Shown here: positions 45,029 to 57,756 of the stretch, piece after piece
Position numbering within the stretch: the first letter of the stretch is position 1
How the letters are laid out: each line of letters begins with the position of its first letter
Source of the DNA: Gibbula magus
Taxonomy: Eukaryota > Mollusca > Gastropoda > Trochida > Trochidae
Assembly (NCBI GenBank): GCA_936450465.1
Contig: OW388300.1
Coordinates: 53,273,535-53,337,534 of the forward strand
Length of the DNA: 64,000 nt
Direction of reading: 5' to 3'
The notes under the pieces: generated by a model
What the model saw: only the letters and a program-made list of their open reading frames with translations
The model's database searches: none
What the model was told of the DNA's origin: nothing
Made by a program: the position numbers and the translations under genes

Positions 45029-48000
45029 AAGAATTGTCTCCCATCGTACTCTAAATTGTTTAAATTGAAATTTTGTAAAACCAATCATATGTGTTTTTTA
45101 ATTAGTGTGAGAACGTATTTTACAAACTATTTTATCAATATTTGCTTGACAACATTGACTCGCTATGTTCGAGCATCAAGTAATTGCAATGTTCGAGGCG
45201 TGGACCAAATTGACTTTGAGGTCAGTTTTGGCTTGGTGAAATAATATTTCAACTTCGTCTGCAATTATTTGATGTTTTCATCACAGAGATGTTCTATTAC
45301 TTACTGTCTCTTACCATCCCGATCCCACCATTGTTAGAAGGTTAAGGTTTACCTATCTAGCATTCTTATAAAATCACTCAAGATTGATATATCAATAAGT
45401 ATTGTGTGTTGTTTGACTTTTGTATCCCTAATCCCTATTATCCATCACCAAAGCAATTTATTCATTGCATTTCTATTCTGTCTACCATACTTTTGTTATT
45501 TGAGCTCCTCTTGTTTATATCCTGAGAATTTTTTTCAAAGAGCGGCATTTAGTCTAAGTGTAATGTCTAGCTGCATAATTGTTTGTTATACAGGCTTATT
45601 GGCACTGCATTGTTTGTGATGACTCAGGTAGTGGTTAACAGCCTGTATCAATGATTTCGTGTTGATTCTATAATAAACCTGGTTTATTCCATTATATTGA
45701 CTCGTTTTTTCTTTACTCGATGCAGTCTGGTTGGTTTTGGTCTCGCTTCACTTTTGTTTGTGAATTCTATCCCAATATCATAGGGTCTATATACCTAGTA
45801 TGCACGTAATGGTGAGACAGGAATGTGCAAATATACTCATCAAAATAATTCTTGAAACCTATTTTAAATTCACTGCTTAAACATTTTTAAAAATCCAAAT
45901 ACTGCTTACAACAAAAGCACCACAACAGTCAATGCATTAAATTTGAATCTGTTGAAAATAATTCCAAATGTTTTGGAAAGGAGATGTAGAACTTGACTGC
46001 AAGTTGTCATTTCGTCTCTTTCAAACTTGATTCAATGTTTGTGCTTACACAAAGCTATTTGAAATATGTTGACAGAACAAACGACACAAAAAAGTGACCA
46101 ATGAAAGCATGATGGCTCTGATCAGTTATCACATTTATCATACAATGGATTGTCTTCTCGGCAGGACAGCAGGCAACGGATATGTTCGATATCTGCTGGG
46201 GTCATATATGGATAAAGATGCAAATTACAGAGGTCAAGTGACGGAACTTCTTTTGAAAATGACATCACACACATTAACATTTTAATTGCAGTAACATATA
46301 TAACAACATCATGTAAATATACATGCTCTATTTAATATACATTAATTTGGGAAATGACAAAACAAACATTGTAAAATGAATAGTGCGGCAAAATTTATTA
46401 TGATCAAGCAGTGTCAAAACATATTCATTGCGATTTGAAATCTACCTAGCAAACACTTCATAAAACTCACAGGTAACTATAAGGCATTTTGAGTCACATC
46501 TTCATTTACCGAACTTGCATCTTCACTGTTCCATAATATTACTTGTGTGAAGGAGATTTTAGAATTAGCTGCTTAATAATCAGTTTACCTCTCCTACATA
46601 TGGGAGTCGCCATTTGCAACCGAACGAAGGGGAAGCAACTCTCATCCCTTCGTAAGATGGACTCGCCTACAGTCATGATTACACAAAAGTGACAGGAGCG
46701 AGTTCAAATTCGCAATCCTTAGGTTAAGTATTTTTCATTTGAAAAACGCATTTGAAATGTATTATTATAACTGAAAGCATAATTCATAATTATTTTGTAT
46801 TATTTTACCGTGAGAATAGCATGCATATCAATGATTGTAGTTAAAGAAAAGTTCAACTTTTGATGTTGTAAAGCTGTTGAGCGCAAAATTAATGAAAAAT
46901 GACATTGTATGATTAAGTTGTCAGAAAGTATCAGTCTCATTAAAATCAGACCGTAATTAGTTGCACTACATATGTTACACAATATACAGTCTGACAAGGC
47001 CCAATGGCACAGTCCGTCAGATTAATCTTTGACTCCAGTTGGACCTATTCTCTCAAACAATCAAAATGCGCCTCTCTTACTGAAACACGGCTAGGTTTAA
47101 TACAATCAACTTCACAAGCAGATCGTCTTCTAGCAGTTTAGATTGCTCAACAAAGTATATATTGGAAATACAAAGCAGATATTCTGCATTCAAAACACTT
47201 TTCTTTGAGGTGTCGTTGAATCAATGGGCCAGATCGAAGTGAGCCACAAGTGCTGCTTCATTTGTCCATAGGAAAGAGAACGGGTAGACCTACACGGGTA
47301 GACCTTTCGCCGATAGCTTGTCATCTAGCATTGAGATTTTTATATTAAATAAAAGCTAAATACATTGAACTACAGAATAGTAAGCAACTTTATTAACAAA
47401 CAGACCAGATATGCTTTTTTTCACTTCATTTTAAAAAAAAATGATAGGTTAAAGAATCTTGCTGTGCTCTTTTTCAGGTGACCAGCAAATGGTAAATGAC
47501 AACGTGATACCGAAATACAAATTCGGCGACTTATTCTATTCGTTATTTTCTTGTTTTCTACTGTGCTGTCTGTATACATGGGAAAAATTATTTCGATCAC
47601 ATAGCTGAGAAATGTTGCTCAACTGCGTTTTTATAAAATATTGTTCACAGCGTTTCATTTGTAGCATACGTGAAAAAAGTCCATTAACAGGTACATTATC
47701 AATCAATAAAGGCAAAGTTTGCAAACCAGTCAAGAATTATACACACAAAATGCATGTCATCATACTTAGTTATCGATCTACGGATCGGCATCTAAAATAT
47801 GTGACAATTCGAACAGTCCCATTTGTGATCGTCAATCGGAAAGGCTCGAAAAGAGTGTAAAACACTCGGAAATATTCGTTTTCCGATTACTGAAGATTAG
47901 TTATGTCAAAGCAATTTTGAGGACAGCTGCAACCAAAGATTACGGGGCGAAATCGCTGATTGTTGGTATGAATTAAAGGTCAAGGCCGACCATAGTTCGT

Positions 48001-49712
48001 AACATGATAAAGTACTTGTTATTGCACCGTGCAACACCCTTAATTTTTATAGTAGGGTGATGCAATTCGAAATCTTAGTGTCCATCCAAAAAATATAATA
48101 TGCCCAAATTTGAGCTCTCTAGCATTACTTGTTCTTTGGGAGAAGTTGTTTTAAAGATTTTAGTGTGGACACCCTGCCACGCACGTGGTATAACAACTGA
48201 ACAAACATTACTTATTAATCACCATGTAGCTTCCAAAGATGGTATTCATTTGGTAAATTTCAGCTTCCTATGGTAATTTGTTTAATCTAAGAAGCCGTTT
48301 AAAGGTTTAGGGGGAAAATGTCTAAATAATTGTAGGGTGTGTGAAAAGAAACTAGATGAATGGTACGTCCCTACAACATATCAGCTTTTGGGGTAGAGTA
48401 GTTCTTGATGAGATGACGGAACTTGTCACGTCAGAAGTCCATCTGGCCTTATAGTCGTGATGAAATAATAAGTTCTGAATAACCCTAAAAAAATAAATAT
48501 TTATTTCTTCAAAGGCACAGCAAGACAATTCAGTATGTCAATAATGGTTGTCATCAACTTAAAATATCACGCAGGTGTGTTGTAGCAAACAGTTACGTCA
48601 ATAAACACCACAGCTTGTGGCAGCAAAGTGTGTTCCAGAATGTTTCCGTGCATCCTCTGGTTGACATTCGTTTTTAACACTACATGTTTCTTCTATCATT
48701 AAGTAGGGTACCAGTCCATGCATGAACAAAACCTTCCCCAAGAGCCAAACCGGGCTAAATGCAGTCATCATTGAGTTGTTCTCCTTTTGTGACGTGGAAC
48801 AAGCTATTTCAATCCATACTCCAAGCAGCGATGTGCGCATGGCAAGTCTGGCTTACACGTCACTGCCATTAAGTCATGTGCCTGTGACCTTTGCCCCTTG
48901 ACCGTACAGCGTTCAATATCGTTCTTCAAGGATGTAAACAATATGGCGGCTCAGACATGACTGAGTTAATGCAGAGAATTGTTCATGAGATAACATTTTT
49001 CATGAGATAATATGCTTTTGTTGTTTAAATGCACCAAAACTAATACATATTTATAAGTGAAATAGTTGCGTTTGTAATATTTCAGCACATGCAAATTTGG
49101 TTAAAAACCGGCGAACGATGTTCACAAGGAAGTCGATGAACTATTAGGCACCGGATGACAAACTGAGAACAAAATAACACCAACAGTACTGTAATCGTAA
49201 TGTTTTGAAGATATGTCCACATTATACTTTCTGAAGTTTATATATTTTGAACAATCATTTGTTCTGAACAAACTATTAAAATAACAACTCGCACTTGCTC
49301 GTAACTCTTAACGTTTCTGCTAACTGTTAAGCAGAGGGAACGGTAAATTGAAAGGGTCTGTATAAGCTCTACGAAGGAGGAAGTCCGAGGTGCGCAGACC
49401 ACCTGCATGGAGGATATCTTCAACCATGTAAAGTTGAAAATCATCCTTTAATATGAGGTTGCGCCATTTAGGTAGATTGACGTTGCCGAAGGGCTGTGTC
49501 CAAGTAGGGTCATAAAGCGTAGTATGGTAGGTCGTTTGTCCTTGTGTTAATGCTGAAGAGGTCTGTTATTCAGAATGCCTTGATATTGCCATCTCAATGA
49601 CGTGTCACATCTTCCTTCAGTGTCAACGATACCAAACGACGATGCAAAACATAGTATATAACCTTCCCAGAGCTTACTACCTTCAGGTTTTCTATCGCAA
49701 CTCCTGTTATAT
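45029..49712. other. Long stretch without recognised genes
   Basis: AT-rich throughout. ORFs at 46094-46285, 47612-47860 and 48598-48840 have no family-like motif, splice support or codon bias that I can see. This may be intron or intergenic DNA. Confidence 0.35.
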
Positions 49713-51113
49713 TTAGGGTAATTGCTCTGGAAATGGAGATTCCTGATTGGTTGCCTCAGAAATTAATTGTGCAGTCACCGACTCACACTGAGCATATTGT
49801 AATTGTTGAATGCGCATATTGTTCATGAGACAGGCGCAGACATACAGCGATGTTTGATTGGAAAAACATAAGGATCTAATGAGTGTTACAAACTTTCCCC
49901 GCCAGAGGACTATGCAAAAATAGTGAAATGTCACCTAAATAGAGTTACGATTGATAATCTGATGGGACTAACCTCTTTAGGAATGGAATGAACATTGTAT
50001 TGGCGGTTTGTAACTTGACTACTGACCATATTTCCTAGTGAACTAGTTAACAGCTTTTTATTTCTTTTAATGTTTTTTTCCACTCCTCCTAATTAAACTG
50101 TACTGTGATTATCTTGTGCTTTACGTTCGTATAAATACTCAACTCATTGTACGTCAGAAGACAGAGGCCACCATTAGCTATGTGATTTTAACTACGAAAC
50201 AGCTTAAATCTAAAAATCACAAAATCACAAAATCACAAAAAGATCAAACAGAATTCATGATTATGAGATCGAAATATAGTCAAAATTATTTAAAAGAATT
50301 TTTTGATGCTATCATCTCTCCAAAAACATTTTAAAATAAATATATTTTACTCGTGCAATCTATAGATCAGCCATAAACCGTTCTCTCACAATGTGTGTGT
50401 GTCTACTTTAGTTAAGTACTTAACCGATTTGATTTAATGTATAAAACATTTAAAATAGTGAATAATTGTAAAATCTCTGACTGCAATCAAGTAATCGATT
50501 CAATCTACATTAATAGAGGATATTATATTCGAGTACTCATAACATATGGTGTTTACGACACCAGTGCTCAGATGATAGTAATTCCTAAATGATGTTTCAC
50601 ACTAAGGCATCGTATGAAAATTAATTATTCAATACATTTGCCATCACAGTTAACAATTCATTAAGAATGTATTTGAGTGTTTATTTATAATTTTGTTTTG
50701 CTTCAGGATAAAATCATAATATTGTTTGTAGAGAAATAGGCAAACAGTGTGAAGATAAATATCTTTTAGAAGCTTAAGCCATTTAATGTCGACAAAAACA
50801 TTAACTATCACAAATACAGAAGCACAGAGGCACTTAAATACGATTGCAATCAAAGCAATTTTGAAACAATTAAAATGTATTTCTGACTCTTCCATCTCAG
50901 TAAAGATAACAAATCTTGACGTTTTGAGAATACCTACATAATCTATTATGTTTAACTCGTGACTAACTCTGGCAATATTTTCTTTGATATTTTCGATATA
51001 GGATACAACAGAAGCTTCGCAAAGGATGAGGCTTCTTTATTTTACTGTAGGCCTATTTTATTCCTGAAACTAATAGAGACATGTTTGTGTTTTAAGCCGA
51101 TCGGAATCATTCT
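49713..51113. repeat. Locally duplicated segment, copy 2a
   Basis: Shares blocks in the same order with 51874-52900: AGTCACCGACTCACACTGAGC / AGTCACCAACTCACACTGAGC, the GATGCTATCATCTCTCC block, the CGACAAAAACATTAAC block, and the exon-A start (51045-51113: YCRPILFLKLIETCLCFKP), which breaks off after GI. Confidence 0.7.
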
Positions 51114-51244
51114 TCATCACCAGTGAATGATGAATCTTAAATATGGGAGTCTCGAGATGATTTCATATCAAATCATGTCCAACCAACCTCGCCTATAAAC
51201 ATAACATGTTACAGGTTCCATACGGAATTGTTATCAAACAAGAG

Positions 51245-51818
51245 AATTAGTGAACACAGCTCACTCATATACCCCCGCTTTTAACATTGGTCAAAGATTA
51301 ATGTTTGAAAATAGCAAAAGGACATCAATGTTAAAACTTTTGTATGAGCAGACCATTATATATAAGTATTATTAAAGCAGAGTAAGTATTACACTTGTAA
51401 GCATGTTTTAGAAGTGAAAGTCGAACAATTTGAAAAATGGCATTAAATATGCAAATGAGGGTATGAAACATACAAATATGCAAATGAGGGTATGAATCAT
51501 ACAAATATGCAAATTGGGGTATGAAAAATAAAAATTACAGATGTACACATTTGAACAATTAGTGTCGGAGTTAAGAGTTGAACAAAAAGTGTGAATGGCG
51601 AAGATGAAAAACAGAGAGAATTTGCATAAATTATGCAAACGAAGGTATGAAACATACAAAAGGCAGATGTACACATCATGGTGATTGTACATATCAAGTT
51701 TCGTAAAATTTGAGCAACTGGTTTCAGAATGATGAGCGGAACAAAAACCGGACGGACGCACGGGCGGGCAGACGTGCTGACTGCTATATACCGCCGACTA
51801 CTTCGTAGCGGGGGTATA
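51245..51818. repeat. Dispersed repeat with minisatellite core
   Basis: Starts near CTCACTCATATACCCCCGCT and ends CTTCGTAGCGGGGGTATAAT, inverted short ends. It contains a 30-bp unit (ATATGCAAATGAGGGTATGA) three times at 51446-51530 and a GGACGGACGCACGGGCGGGC block near 51751. Lies between the two duplicated segments. Confidence 0.6.
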
Positions 51819-51873
51819 ATTATAGATGGCAAATGAATTTTCATTGAACGGTTAGTGCGCTCCCACAACCTTT

Positions 51874-52900
51874 CTACTTTCTCTGAGAAATTAATTGCGC
51901 AGTCACCAACTCACACTGAGCATAGTGTAAATGTCTAATGCACATATTGTTCATGAGACAGACGCAGACATAAAGCGATGTTTGATTGGAGAAAGATAAG
52001 GATATAGTCAGTGTTACAAACTTTCCCCACCAGAGGACTATGCAAAAATAGTGAAATGTCATTTGAATATAACAGAGGTTACGATAGATAATCTGGTGGG
52101 AAGAGAATGAACATGGTATTGAAGGCTTGTAACTTTCCTATGATCCACATTTTGCTGACTTTGATCTGCTTTGTATTACTTGTTAATGGGTTTTTTACTC
52201 CTCGTAATTAAACTGTACTGTGAATAGCTTATGCCTTACGTTCCTAAAAACACTCAGCTCAATGTACAGCACATTTATTTGTATACCAACGAAACAGCTT
52301 AAATCTAAAAATCAGAACAAATACAAATTCATGATAATGAGATCGAAATATAGTCAAAATCATTTAAAGGTATTTTTGAAGCTATCATCTCTCTGAAAAC
52401 GGTTTTGAGTAAAAATATTTTACTCGTAGAATCTTAAGATCAGCCATTACCGTTTTCTCACCAAAGGTATGTCTACTTTAGCCATTTAATGGCGACAAAA
52501 CATTAACTCTCACAAATACAGAAGCGAAGAAGCACTTAAATAAGATAAATAACAATTAAAATGTATTTTTGGGTATACCTCCATGACCTTTTATATCTAA
52601 CTTCTGGAACTCGTGGCTAACTCTGGCAATATTTTCCTTTATTCTTTGCATAAACAATGACGTTTCTCAAAGATGGTAAAATACCTTTTATTGGAGGATT
52701 ATTCTAGTCCCGAAACTAATCGAGACATGTTTGTGTTTCAAGCCGATCGGAATCAAGATGTGCGAGTCGGGATGTATTGATGAAAAAGGCTGTTCCTCTT
52801 TCAAGTTCTCACCAACCAATCTTCATTGCTGTTTAAACATGGACTGTACATCGGAAGATGGTTACATAAAGATGTCACTTGGATAGGTGAAACTTTATCT
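51874..52900. repeat. Locally duplicated segment, copy 2b
   Basis: Partner of 49713-51113, with several deletions (for instance ~220 bp between the ATCATCTC and ACAAAACATTAAC blocks). Carries the decayed exon A copy. Confidence 0.7.
52660..52886 (+). pseudogene. Cysteine-rich exon A, decayed copy
   Basis: Matches 34907-35140: ETCLCFKPIGIKMCESGC, IDEKGCSSFKFSPT, HCCLNMDCTSEDGYIKMS. A one-base indel near 52688 breaks the frame after the conserved ATG, and the last codon before the donor is TAG (52884-52886). Confidence 0.6.
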
Positions 52901-53569
52901 GTAACCAGTTCAATTCACACTTCATTGGAGGTAATCTAAAAATATTGGAGACTAAAGATCATGGCATATTCAATAATTTACGACAAATTCAGCTATGAAT
53001 TGCATACACTCAACAGCAAAAGAAACCTCATCACATTTTCAACAGTGTCGAAAACTAAATACTTCTGCCACAGAAAGTCGATTTCGAATGTTTTATAGGC
53101 ACATAGGTGTAAAAAGGTGACCGCAGTGTCATACATCAGAGACAATTTTTTAAATTTAATGTCTGTTCAAGTATACTTGGGGTGTCCAAAACGATTTTTC
53201 AAAAGGGTTTTGGCAAGAATGTGTGGCATTTAACGTTAAAAAAAGTTTGATTAATAAAAATGCTGTCAACATAAATAACCTTCTTGGACTTAAATTTGTT
53301 GACACGTTTTTACTGTAAGACGCAAAAACAAGCAAAAAAAGCCCGTTTTGACTCCCCTACCTCATCTAGTTACTGAGATTCCAAACGACGATTTCTTAAA
53401 ACGACGGTTTCTCGAAATATGAACACATTGTTTTGAAATTTCAAATTTAGTTTAGATGGCCTTTTAAGACATGTTGTATATCGTGTATCCTTCACTGGAT
53501 TGAATTATCTTGTATTTTGTATGGTGACGTTTCTTTTGGGATTAAGTGTGTGATGTTAATTAATATTAA

Positions 53570-54207
53570 GCCCTGTTTATACACCGAGCGTTTACATATG
53601 AGTAAATTTTTAGACATATGCAAATTTGCTCATATGAGCAAAATTCGCCCTTTTGCACATATGTATATTTTACTACCGTCAGCAAATGTTTCACTACCGT
53701 ATGAAATTTTGCACCAACATTGTAGTCGGAGGCAGGTGCAAATGTTTACTACCGTAAGTAAATATGGCATTTTCACTATTCTAGTAAACACTCGTCGTAA
53801 ACAGACACTGACTTCACGCAGGTTGAGAAACTATATTAGGGAACTTTAGAAACTCTTAAAATTATTGTTTTTCAAATTCTCTACAGAAGATAATCTTCTT
53901 CTTGCACGAGATGACCTTCGAAATCCATCTGACTATTCGATTTTCATTATCATTAGGGCGATATAGTCAAACGAATATTGACAGGTTTAAATTAATGTCA
54001 TTTATTTAGTTTACATATACTAAATAATACTTGGCATGTTTTATAATTAGGAATTCTCTTTTCGTATATTAAACGAGTTGGAAGCCAATTTGCTTAGGCA
54101 GAAATTAAACACGTATGAACGCATAGGAAATTTAATTTTACTCACGTGTGTATATTACTACCATAAGCAATGTTGCATATGTGCAAAGTTCGACGTATAA
54201 ACAGGGC
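53570..54207. mobile_element. 638-bp element with ~20-bp terminal inverted repeats
   Basis: Left end GCCCTGTTTATACACCGAGC; the right end is complementary to GCCCTGTTTATACGTCGAAC. Inner halves share TTTACTACCGTAAGTAAA/ATTACTACCATAAGCAA-type words. No transposase and no clear target duplication. Confidence 0.65.
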
Positions 54208-54497
54208 ATAATATGACAAAAGAAGCGACCATTTGGCAGTGAGTACCTCTCGCTTGAGTCTTCGAGAAAGAAGCATTGCTGTCAATCTTATTGATAAATT
54301 GACTTGGTCCAGTTAGTTGCCACTCAATACATTACACTTCATTATCGCGAATCTATTTTAAATCTATTATCAGGTAATAAGCTATCTATATAATTAGCTT
54401 TATCGTACCTTTGCTAGTATGAATGTATGAAAACATCGAACATTTGTGTGCAATGGTTGACTACCAAATTCAGCATGAATAATTCCCATAATTACAG

Positions 54498-54579
54498 CAT
54501 GAGGTAGCCAAAAACACCTCGCGATGTATGAAGGGAACGAAGAAAATCTTCATAAAGAAGAAAGTTATTTGTGTATCAG
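54498..54579 (+). pseudogene. Cysteine-rich exon B, decayed copy
   Basis: Acceptor ATAATTACAG; encodes HEVAKNTSRCMKGTKKIFIK then KKVICVS. The donor that is CAG|GTACGT in copy 1 is CAG|ATACGT here, so the 5' splice site is lost. The upstream intron ends (AATTCAGCATGAATAATT) also match. Confidence 0.6.
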
Positions 54580-54597
54580 ATACGTGACCAATGGAAA

Positions 54598-54622
54598 GGG
54601 GGGGGGGGGGGGGGGGGGGGGG
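54598..54622 (+). repeat. Homopolymer run of 25 G
   Basis: Direct reading. An assembly length error is possible in such a run. Confidence 0.9.
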
Positions 54623-54788
54623 TCACGTTTTGGGTCAGCAACATGTGAATGGTGTCTTCATTGTGAGTATGGCTATCGAGATGCCATATTGTAATTCGTA
54701 TCGTTCTCGTATTTACCTTCGTCAGAACAAGAGCCATCAGGAGAGAAGGCTTATCCCCCGGACCCAAATAAGTTGAAAGATCGGTTAA

Positions 54789-54957
54789 AGGTGCATCGAT
54801 TGTGTTTATAAAAACATATTTGGTTTTAATACGCTCAAACTCCTAAAAAAAATGAGCTGTTTACAATATAAACAAATCCACTCAGCTTCCATGTTCTTCC
54901 CCAATCGCCTAATATATCATAATTACTAGTTTCCAATTAAAATCGAGTAACATCCGC
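54789..54957. mobile_element. Left fragment of the 643-bp TTAA element
   Basis: Begins after TTAA (54785-54788) with AGGTGCATCGATTGTG and follows 44382-44560; similarity ends at ATCGAGTAACATC. Confidence 0.7.
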
Positions 54958-54974
54958 AAGGAGAAACATAAGGG

Positions 54975-55110
54975 ATTTCATGAGGTATCCTGACCAGGAT
55001 ACTCCGAATTTCAGTATCAGTATACAATAGGATACTCGGGGTATCCATAAATATCCTGTTCAGGATACTCCAGGTTTCCTGATTCAGGATACTTCAGGAT
55101 ACTATATTTA
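54975..55110. repeat. GGATACTC-rich short repeat
   Basis: Eight or so AGGATACT/GGTATCC words in direct and inverted order. Confidence 0.6.
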
Positions 55111-55699
55111 ACTATCGGAAATTGTTAGAAATTTATAAATACTACATATAACACTACAACTTATACCACAGACATGCAGTTTTGGCATTAGTTGTTTCTG
55201 TCAGACGACAATAGATTCATGTAGATGCTTTTTTGGAGGAAATTATACATTGAAGCAGTTTGAATCACGTTTGAAGCTTGTTGCTCGTTGTCATTGTTGC
55301 TTCCCTATGATATGTATCAGTATCAAATGCATTAGTTACCTGCCTTAAAGTTCTTTATACAAGTTCTTTTATAATTGTTGTCTAGATCGTGATAGATTTA
55401 TGAAAAACATGAAACTCACCTTATAAAATAGCGTATCCGAAAGAACAATATGAATATCCAAATCAACTCTTAGGTGTTTACACGTGTAGTATCTCGATGA
55501 TGATGAGTACGGAGATTTAAAGAGCGATTTTCACGGAGCTGTTCTCTCACTCAGGTCACTGGGACCTTTAATAAAGTTCCGAATTGTTCCGAAATTGGAT
55601 AATTTTGATGCCACGGCCGAAAGGTTTGGAGGCAAATTTGGAAATTTTGAGATTTGGAATAGTGTGCCTAGGTTAGGTTAAGCCAGGGTTGGGAAGGGA

Positions 55700-55724
55700 G
55701 GGGGGGGGGGGGGGGGGGGGGGGG
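55700..55724 (+). repeat. Homopolymer run of 25 G at the 3' end of the I-like LINE
   Basis: On the LINE's strand this is a C run, just after its last coding motif. Length may be affected by sequencing. Confidence 0.9.
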
Positions 55725-56109
55725 AGAGAAGTCTCGAATCTTTATGGTTAGGTTTAGTATTTGGCGGAGGGCCGCATACTGTGGGCATTCTGTAAGAATG
55801 TGGTGTATTGTTTCTGCTTGTGGGAAGTGTGAGCATGCTGCGGATGCTGTTAATATTACTTTATGGAGATGGGAATTTAATTTAGTGTGTCCTGTTTGGA
55901 GCTAAATTATTGCTCTATCAATGTTTTTATTTTTTGAATAGATTTTTTGTTTGGTTACGGGTTTGGAGAGAATTTGTTTGGCGTGATGAGCCTTAGTGGA
56001 GTTTGCATATTGCAGATGCCATGCGCGTTTTGCGTGAGATTTTGAAAGGCTTTTGGCCTCTTGTTTCGAAGTTAAAAAGGTACAAATTTTGAAAGTTTAA
56101 GGCCCTCCT

Positions 56110-57720
56110 TTACTGCTTTGTCGGCTTTTTCGTTGCCAAATATGCCGACATGGGCTGGTACCCATAGGTGCTTTACTGCCTTGCCTTGATTGTTAAGTGA
56201 TTGGATGCTGTTAAGAATTTTGGAGATTAAACCAGGACGGTTTTTAGTTGATTAGTTTTTGAGTGCTTGAAGAGCACTAAGAGAGTCTGAAAGGATGAGA
56301 ATTTTGTCCTGGTTTTTTAAGTTAGGATGGGATAAATCTAATGCGATGGCCATAAGCTCTGCAGTGTAGACCGATTGGTCGTTGGGAAGCCTGTTGGATA
56401 AGTTGTGGGTTGTGGTTGCTGGAAGTGGATGCCTACACCTGTTGTGCATGATTCGGGGTCCCGTGACCCGTCTGTGTAGATGTGACACCAGTCGGACCAG
56501 TGTTCTTGTATGTAGTTAAGTGTGGTTGCTTGCGTGAGTTTAGGGTTTTGTTTAGAGGTGATTTTGCTGAGATGGAGATTTATTTTTTGGGCCGGAAGTG
56601 GGGGAATTGGGTGATGCACCGTATTATTTTGGGGGAGTTGAATATGGCCCATGTTAGCTTGTGAAATAAGTAATTGAATGCGGTAGGAGATTGGTGCGCG
56701 AAGAGGGTATTTATTGAAAATTGCAGCGTTAAATTTAGAGAGATTGCTGGTAAGCAAGTCCCTGATAAGGGGGTCCTCTGAAGTTCCAGCCCAGAAGTTT
56801 AAGGTGAGTTGGTCCCGTCTCGTTGCGATGGGAATTTCACCAGTTAGGGTTTGGAGAGCTTCATGTGAGGTACCCTTTTGAGTGCGGGTGGCCTCTTTTA
56901 GTTCCTGATATTGAATAGAATTAAGGGTATTGATAAGAGTAGGTTTTAGGGAATTGTAGATAGGAGTGCCGTAGTCCCATTTGGACCTTATTAGGGAGAT
57001 ATAGAGTTGGATAAGGGTTTGCCTATTTGCTCCCCAGCCTGTGCCGGAGATTGCTCTCATGACATTAAGGTCTTTTGAGCATCTAAGTTTAAGGTCTTTG
57101 ACATTAGCTTCCCAGGTGAGATGCTCATCAAAGATTAGCCCTAGGAATTTAGTTTGTTTTTGGAATTTAATTTTGTTATTTTTTAGATAAAGATTTGGGG
57201 AGATAGGCCGCGAGTTTTCATTTTTAAATACTACCCCTATGGTTTTTTTCACATTTATTTTAAGGCCCCATTTGTCGGCCCATTTGTCGACTTTATTTAG
57301 TGCGGATTGGAGTAAGGAAGTAGCGTTAATTAAGTTTTTACAACGTGCCCATAGGGCACCGTCGTCTGCAAATTTGGAGGTATTAATTTTTTGTGAGATC
57401 ATCCACCATGATGTTGAATAAGGTAGGGCTAATGATGCTGCCTTGTGGGGTGCCATTTTCCAAAAATTAAATATGTTGCCTGAGAGGCCTTTTTTAGTTA
57501 ATTTTTGGATGAGGCCGTTATGCCTCACCATATCGAAAGCTTTGGAAAAATCCAGGAAGATTGCGAGTGTATAATGCTTATTGTTTTGTGTTTTTTTAAT
57601 ATCTTGCTCTAAGCGAGCAAGATTATTTAGGGTGGAACGGCCCTGATGAAGCCACTCTGGTCGTTGTTTAAGGGGGTTTTGTTTAAGTGAGCTTGGAGGC
57701 GATGTTTTACCATCGATTCC
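56110..57720 (-). pseudogene. I-like LINE reverse transcriptase and RNase H
   Basis: RT: HYTLAIFLDFSKAFDMVRHN (catalytic Asp), NGTPQGSIISPTLFNIMVDD in a shifted frame, FADDGALWARCKN (the xADD motif), WGLKINVKKTIGVVF, TKFLGLIFDEHLTWEANV. RNase H: HIYTDGSRDPES (Asp), SVYTAELMAIALDL (Glu), ILILSDSLSALQAL (Asp), and VPAHVGIFGNEKADKAV (His/Asp). Frames change around 57470, 57420 and 56390. The longest clean ORF is 57531-56338. Confidence 0.82.
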
Positions 57721-57756
57721 ATTACTTTAAATAGGTTTGACGTTAGGGAGATAGGC

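Noticed and set aside
48598..48840. 80-codon minus-strand ORF with several Cys
   Set aside because: No signal peptide, no duplicate in the window and no recognisable fold; likely chance.
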